A DNA stretch of 9,530 bases, from assembly GCA_011523115.1 (NCBI GenBank), contig WTHO01000172.1, positions 1,748-11,277 of the forward strand, written 5' to 3'. The DNA comes from Halieaceae bacterium. Lineage in GTDB: Bacteria > Pseudomonadota > Gammaproteobacteria > Pseudomonadales > Halieaceae. Positions 6,354-9,530 of the stretch are shown here, in pieces; positions within the stretch are counted from its first letter, which is position 1, and each line of letters begins with the position of its first letter. The translations under genes and the position numbers were made by a program. The notes under the pieces are model-generated. The model was given only the letters and a program-made list of their open reading frames with translations. It was not told where the DNA came from and did no database searches.

Positions 6354-7667
6354 ATGTCGCTGACCAACCGCATTCTTCTGGCTATGCTGGCCGGCATTAC
6401 CCTCGGCTCGGCGCTTGAGTGGCTGATGGGGGTGATTGACCCGGAGTCAGGGTTACACGGATTTATCCAGAACGGTCTGATTCTCGGGTTCTTTGACGTC
6501 TTGGGCCGGATCTTCATCGCATCGCTCAAGCTTCTGGTCGTGCCTCTGGTGATGGTGTCGCTGATCTGCGGTATGAGTTCACTCGGTGCCAGCAGCCGCA
6601 TGGGATCGATTGCGGGCAGAACCATAGCGCTGTATCTGTTTACCACGGGTGTTGCGGTGAGTTTTGGCCTGACGGCCGCCATGCTCCTGGGCCCGGGTAA
6701 CGGCATTGAGGTCATGACTTCGGCGGCCTATGAGGCCAAGGCGCCGCCGCCGCTGACCGATACGCTGGTCAATATTTTCCCGAGTAACCCCTTTAAGGCG
6801 ATGGCCGACGGCCAGATGCTGCAGGTGATCGTGTTTGCGCTGTTGGTGGGCTTTGCGCTGACCCGGTCAGGTGAGGCGGGCGAGCGGATTGCCAACTGGT
6901 TCCGCGACATGGAAGTCATCGTCATGAAGATGGTCGGCATCCTGATTGAGCTCGCGCCGTATGGCGTGTTCGCACTGTTGACCAAACTCTTTGCCACGAT
7001 GGGTTTCGGCACCATCGTCGATCTGGCCGCCTACTTTTTTACGCTGCTCGGCGTGCTGCTCTTTCATGGGCTAGTGGTTTATACGACCTTGCTCAAGACG
7101 CTGACCGGCTTGAGCCCCGCGATCCTGCTGCAAAAAATGCGACGGGTCTGGGCCTTTGCGTTCTCCACAGCCTCCTCGGGCGCGACGCTCCCTATCACCT
7201 TGCGCACTGTCGAGAAGCGGCTCGGCGTCAGCAAAAGTGTCGCCGGTTTCTCGGTACCCCTGGGCGCCACCATCAACATGGATGGCACCGCCATCATGCA
7301 GGGCGTGGCGACGGTGTTTATTGCCCAGGTCTATGGCGTGGATCTCACAGGCGGTCAGCTCCTGATGGTGGTGTTAACGGCCACGCTCGCCTCCATCGGC
7401 ACCGCCGCGGTCCCGGGTGTGGGCTTGATTACGCTGGCGCTGGTATTGCAGCAAGCAGGCCTGCCCGTTGAGGGCGTCGCACTCATTATTGGTGTGGATC
7501 GATTCCTCGATATGGTGCGCACCATGGTTAACGTGACGGGTGATGCGACGGTCGCCACGATTGTCGCGTATCAGGAGCAGCAGCTCGATCAAAGCATCTA
7601 CCTCGACCCGGATGCCGATCACGATGGTGATCTGGAGGATTCTCATACGACAGGAGCGGCAGCATGA
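6354..7667 (+). CDS. Dicarboxylate/amino acid:cation symporter (DAACS family)
   Basis: A 437-residue inner-membrane secondary transporter of the GltP/DctA/Glt(Ph) type, which takes up acidic amino acids or C4-dicarboxylates with sodium or protons. Eight membrane segments plus two hairpins are expected, and hydrophobic stretches fit this. Key motifs are TASSGATLP in hairpin 1 (272-280), NMDGT (308-312), IGTAAVPGVG in hairpin 2 (348-357), and GVDRFLDMVRTMVNVTGD (380-397). R389 corresponds to the carboxylate-binding Arg of Glt(Ph), which favours an acidic substrate, with D382 and D386 nearby. Exact substrate and ion cannot be told from the sequence. The cytoplasmic C-terminal tail is unusual, with an Asp-rich loop at 418-429. 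The start lies one base after the lipoprotein stop, and its TGA overlaps the gloC start as ATGA. Confidence 0.92.
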   Translation: MSLTNRILLAMLAGITLGSALEWLMGVIDPESGLHGFIQNGLILGFFDVLGRIFIASLKLLVVPLVMVSLICGMSSLGASSRMGSIAGRTIALYLFTTGVAVSFGLTAAMLLGPGNGIEVMTSAAYEAKAPPPLTDTLVNIFPSNPFKAMADGQMLQVIVFALLVGFALTRSGEAGERIANWFRDMEVIVMKMVGILIELAPYGVFALLTKLFATMGFGTIVDLAAYFFTLLGVLLFHGLVVYTTLLKTLTGLSPAILLQKMRRVWAFAFSTASSGATLPITLRTVEKRLGVSKSVAGFSVPLGATINMDGTAIMQGVATVFIAQVYGVDLTGGQLLMVVLTATLASIGTAAVPGVGLITLALVLQQAGLPVEGVALIIGVDRFLDMVRTMVNVTGDATVATIVAYQEQQLDQSIYLDPDADHDGDLEDSHTTGAAA

Positions 7668-8314
7668 CGTTGAAGGTGCAGGTGGTGCCGGTCACGCCGT
7701 ATCAGCAGAATTGTTCGATCATTCAATGTGAAGCCACAGGCCTCGCTGCGATTGTCGACCCTGGTGGTGATATCGAGCGCATCGAAGCGGCGATTACCAA
7801 AATGGGCGCCACCGTCGAAAAGGTGTTGCTAACCCATGGCCATCTCGATCATTGCGCGGCAGCGGACGTGCTCCGTCAAAAGCTCTCGGTGCCGATGGAG
7901 GGGCCAGAGCAGGGAGACAGCTTTTGGATCGACAAGTTGCCCGAGTGGTGCGAGATGGCCGGCTTCCCGCGGGCAGAGCCCTTCACGCCGGACCGCTGGC
8001 TGGAGGATGGCGACACGGTGACCGTCGGTGAGCAGACGCTCGAGGTGATTCACTGCCCCGGGCACACGCCGGGTCATGTTGTTTTTCTGCACCGACAGAC
8101 CCAGCTGGCGTGGGTGGGCGATGTGATATTCGCCGGGTCAATCGGCCGCACGGATTTTCCCATGGGCAACCACGAGCAGCTGATCCACTCGATTCGCGAG
8201 AAGCTCTTTCCCATTGGCGACGACATCCGCTTTGTGCCCGGGCACGGCCCGGATTCAACCTTCGGTCGCGAGCGGGCGACTAATCCGTTTGTGGCGGATA
8301 CGCAATACGGCTGA
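7664..8314 (+). CDS. gloC: Glyoxalase II-type MBL-fold hydrolase (YcbL/GloC)
   Basis: A 216-residue cytoplasmic metallo-beta-lactamase-fold hydrolase that matches E. coli YcbL (GloC, 215 residues) nearly end to end. GloC is a second glyoxalase II that hydrolyses S-D-lactoylglutathione to lactate and glutathione, the last step of methylglyoxal detoxification. Metal ligands are visible: THGHLDH (57-63), H134 in CPGHTPGH, D153 in GDVIF and H194 in VPGHG. The start ATG overlaps the symporter stop by four bases, with AGGAG seven bases upstream. The pairing with a transporter has no obvious metabolic logic and may only reflect a shared transcript. The stop codon directly abuts the stop of the opposing amidohydrolase gene, with no base between them. 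Confidence 0.93.
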   Translation: MTLKVQVVPVTPYQQNCSIIQCEATGLAAIVDPGGDIERIEAAITKMGATVEKVLLTHGHLDHCAAADVLRQKLSVPMEGPEQGDSFWIDKLPEWCEMAGFPRAEPFTPDRWLEDGDTVTVGEQTLEVIHCPGHTPGHVVFLHRQTQLAWVGDVIFAGSIGRTDFPMGNHEQLIHSIREKLFPIGDDIRFVPGHGPDSTFGRERATNPFVADTQYG

Positions 8315-9530
8315 TTAGCGGCGGGGGTAGGGCACGCCGGCAAAGACGGTGGCCTTGACCTCAATCTGTCTGAGCGCATCCCCCGGCACGGTCATGGGGT
8401 CTGCCGCGAGCACCACAAAGTCGGCGCGCTTGCCGGCGCGAATAGAACCGATCTCGTTTTCGCGGCCGATCACCCGGGCCGCACCCGAGGTGACGGCCTC
8501 CAGCGCAGACGCCCGCGAGAGCCGCTCTGTCGCAAGGCCTTTGGCACCGCTGATGGTTTCGCGCTCACTTGCGGCCCACACCAGCGTGAGGGGGGAGAGC
8601 GGCGCCATGGGGGCGTCCGAGTGCAATGTGAGTGGCACGCCGTTGCGCTCCAAAGACCCCAGACGCGTCATCTGCGCCGCGCGGTCAGGCCCTAACCAAT
8701 CCCCGGAATACGCCTCGGAGAGAATGTAATGGTAGTAGGGGTTCACCGAGGCCTGGGCGCCCAAGGTTGCGAGCTGCGCACTCTGTTGCTCGGTGCTGTA
8801 GGCGAGGTGTTCCACCGTGGAGCGGTGATCAGGGCGGGGGAAGTCGCTTTGCAGGCCTTCTACCAGTCTGAGGAATCGATCCACTGCAGCGTCGCCATTG
8901 GCGTGGGCGTGGAGTTGAAACCCGGCTCGCCAAAAGACCTCGCCGTAAGCGCGTAGCACGGGTTCGGGTACCATCCACACGCCCTGGTGGCCGTCCAGAT
9001 AGCCTGGCGCCCCCATTTGTGCGAGGCCTGAAAAGATCGCGCCGTCGATCATCAGCTTGAAGTGATTGCCCACCATGACGCGCTCGTCATTCTCGGTCTG
9101 CCATTCAAGGATCTCTGCCAGCGCCTCCTCGGGTGTTTTTCCGCGGGTCAGAAAATCGACAATGATCGGTGTCAGGATGAGTCGTACCGGCACGGGGTAG
9201 GCGTTGGCCGCCGCCCGCACCCCGGCGATCTCGCCAACCGGGTTGCCGTAGATGCCCGTGCCCATATCGAGCGCGGTGGTGACACCGGCCTGATGCAACA
9301 TGGCGAGAAAGTTGAACATGCCGCCGCCGAACCGTTCGGGCGTAAACAGAAATCCCAGCTTCGGGACCACGGCTTTCAACCCGTTCTCGTAAAAGTGCCC
9401 GCGCGCCCAGTCCGCGCCCTCGTCCATTTGTGCATCGGCCTCGGTCACGCCGAGTAACGACCAGGCCGCGTCATTGCCAATGAGTTCATGGAACGAGCGA
9501 TGCCAGAGCATCACCGGTTGGTCACCGAAC
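8315..9530 (-). CDS. YtcJ-type amidohydrolase (5' end outside the window)
   Basis: About 400 C-terminal residues of a metal-dependent amidohydrolase of the Amidohydro_3/YtcJ (COG1574) group, whose full members usually have about 540-600 residues. The frame stays open to the right edge (ending FGDQPV before the first in-window GTG at 9514), so the N-terminal part with the first metal-binding HxH motif is simply outside. Counting from that GTG, visible landmarks are the lysine in HFKLMIDG (K153, probable metal-bridging Lys), HAHANGD (202-208), H236 in TVEHLAY, and HSDAP with D300. The terminal strand region IRAGKRADFVVL is typical of this superfamily. Related enzymes hydrolyse N-substituted formamides or other amides; the substrate here cannot be named. 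No signal peptide can be judged because the start is missing. Confidence 0.88.
   Translation of the reverse strand, partial: FGDQPVMLWHRSFHELIGNDAAWSLLGVTEADAQMDEGADWARGHFYENGLKAVVPKLGFLFTPERFGGGMFNFLAMLHQAGVTTALDMGTGIYGNPVGEIAGVRAAANAYPVPVRLILTPIIVDFLTRGKTPEEALAEILEWQTENDERVMVGNHFKLMIDGAIFSGLAQMGAPGYLDGHQGVWMVPEPVLRAYGEVFWRAGFQLHAHANGDAAVDRFLRLVEGLQSDFPRPDHRSTVEHLAYSTEQQSAQLATLGAQASVNPYYHYILSEAYSGDWLGPDRAAQMTRLGSLERNGVPLTLHSDAPMAPLSPLTLVWAASERETISGAKGLATERLSRASALEAVTSGAARVIGRENEIGSIRAGKRADFVVLAADPMTVPGDALRQIEVKATVFAGVPYPRR

Noticed and set aside
5720..6715. A 331-codon open frame on the minus strand across nagZ, the lipoprotein and the symporter start
   Set aside because: It lies opposite three well-supported genes and its product is rich in Arg, Pro, Ser and Thr with no recognisable motif. 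It looks like a GC-driven antisense shadow despite its length.
9062..9457. A 131-codon plus-strand frame inside the amidohydrolase gene
   Set aside because: It is antisense to conserved amidohydrolase sequence and has no recognisable domain.
8315..9514. A complete short amidohydrolase starting at GTG 9514
   Set aside because: The frame stays open to the window edge and the expected N-terminal metal-binding region is missing, so the gene is cut by the window and not naturally short.

Overview
The window looks like a chromosomal segment of a gammaproteobacterium, possibly a marine lineage related to Halieaceae or Pseudomonas relatives. This rests on the order erpA - anmK - M23 peptidase - tyrS, which I recall as a conserved block in Pseudomonas-type genomes, and on gammaproteobacterial-looking ErpA, TyrS and GloC sequences. 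Base composition is moderately high in GC. Genes are packed tightly, with several 1-9 bp overlaps, and no stretch longer than 200 bases lacks a gene. I see no tRNA, rRNA, CRISPR array, insertion sequence or phage gene.

Layout: (1) Bases 1-92 are the 3' tail of an upstream gene ending in an Asn-Pro repeat, followed by a probable terminator. (2) erpA (+), the A-type iron-sulfur carrier, follows from its own short promoter region. (3) A minus-strand pair, an M23 endopeptidase then anmK, is joined by a 4-base GTGA overlap; anmK meets erpA tail-to-tail with a 9 bp overlap. (4) A 196 bp divergent intergenic region carries a perfect TATAAT on the minus strand for the M23-anmK unit. (5) A plus-strand run follows: tyrS, a SixA-like histidine phosphatase, nagZ, a small six-cysteine Kazal-like lipoprotein, a dicarboxylate/amino-acid symporter and the glyoxalase II-type hydrolase gloC. 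Spacing is 12 bp, a 4 bp overlap, about 50 bp, 1 bp and a 4 bp overlap, so there are one or two transcription units. (6) A minus-strand amidohydrolase of the YtcJ type abuts gloC stop to stop and runs off the right edge.

Functional threads: three cell-wall genes (M23 endopeptidase, AnmK, NagZ) flank the tyrS intergenic region on both sides. NagZ frees 1,6-anhydroMurNAc-peptides from muropeptides and AnmK phosphorylates anhydroMurNAc, so these are two steps of one recycling pathway. A phosphatase gene is translationally coupled to nagZ. The rest is housekeeping (iron-sulfur delivery, tyrosine charging, detoxification of glyoxalase intermediates) and nutrient uptake.

There is no obvious novel multi-gene system here. 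The points most worth a second look are the phosphatase-nagZ couple, whose NagZ looks alphaproteobacterial; the Kazal-like lipoprotein tied to a symporter; the HIGS variant of the tyrS signature; and the calcium-loop-like tail of the symporter.
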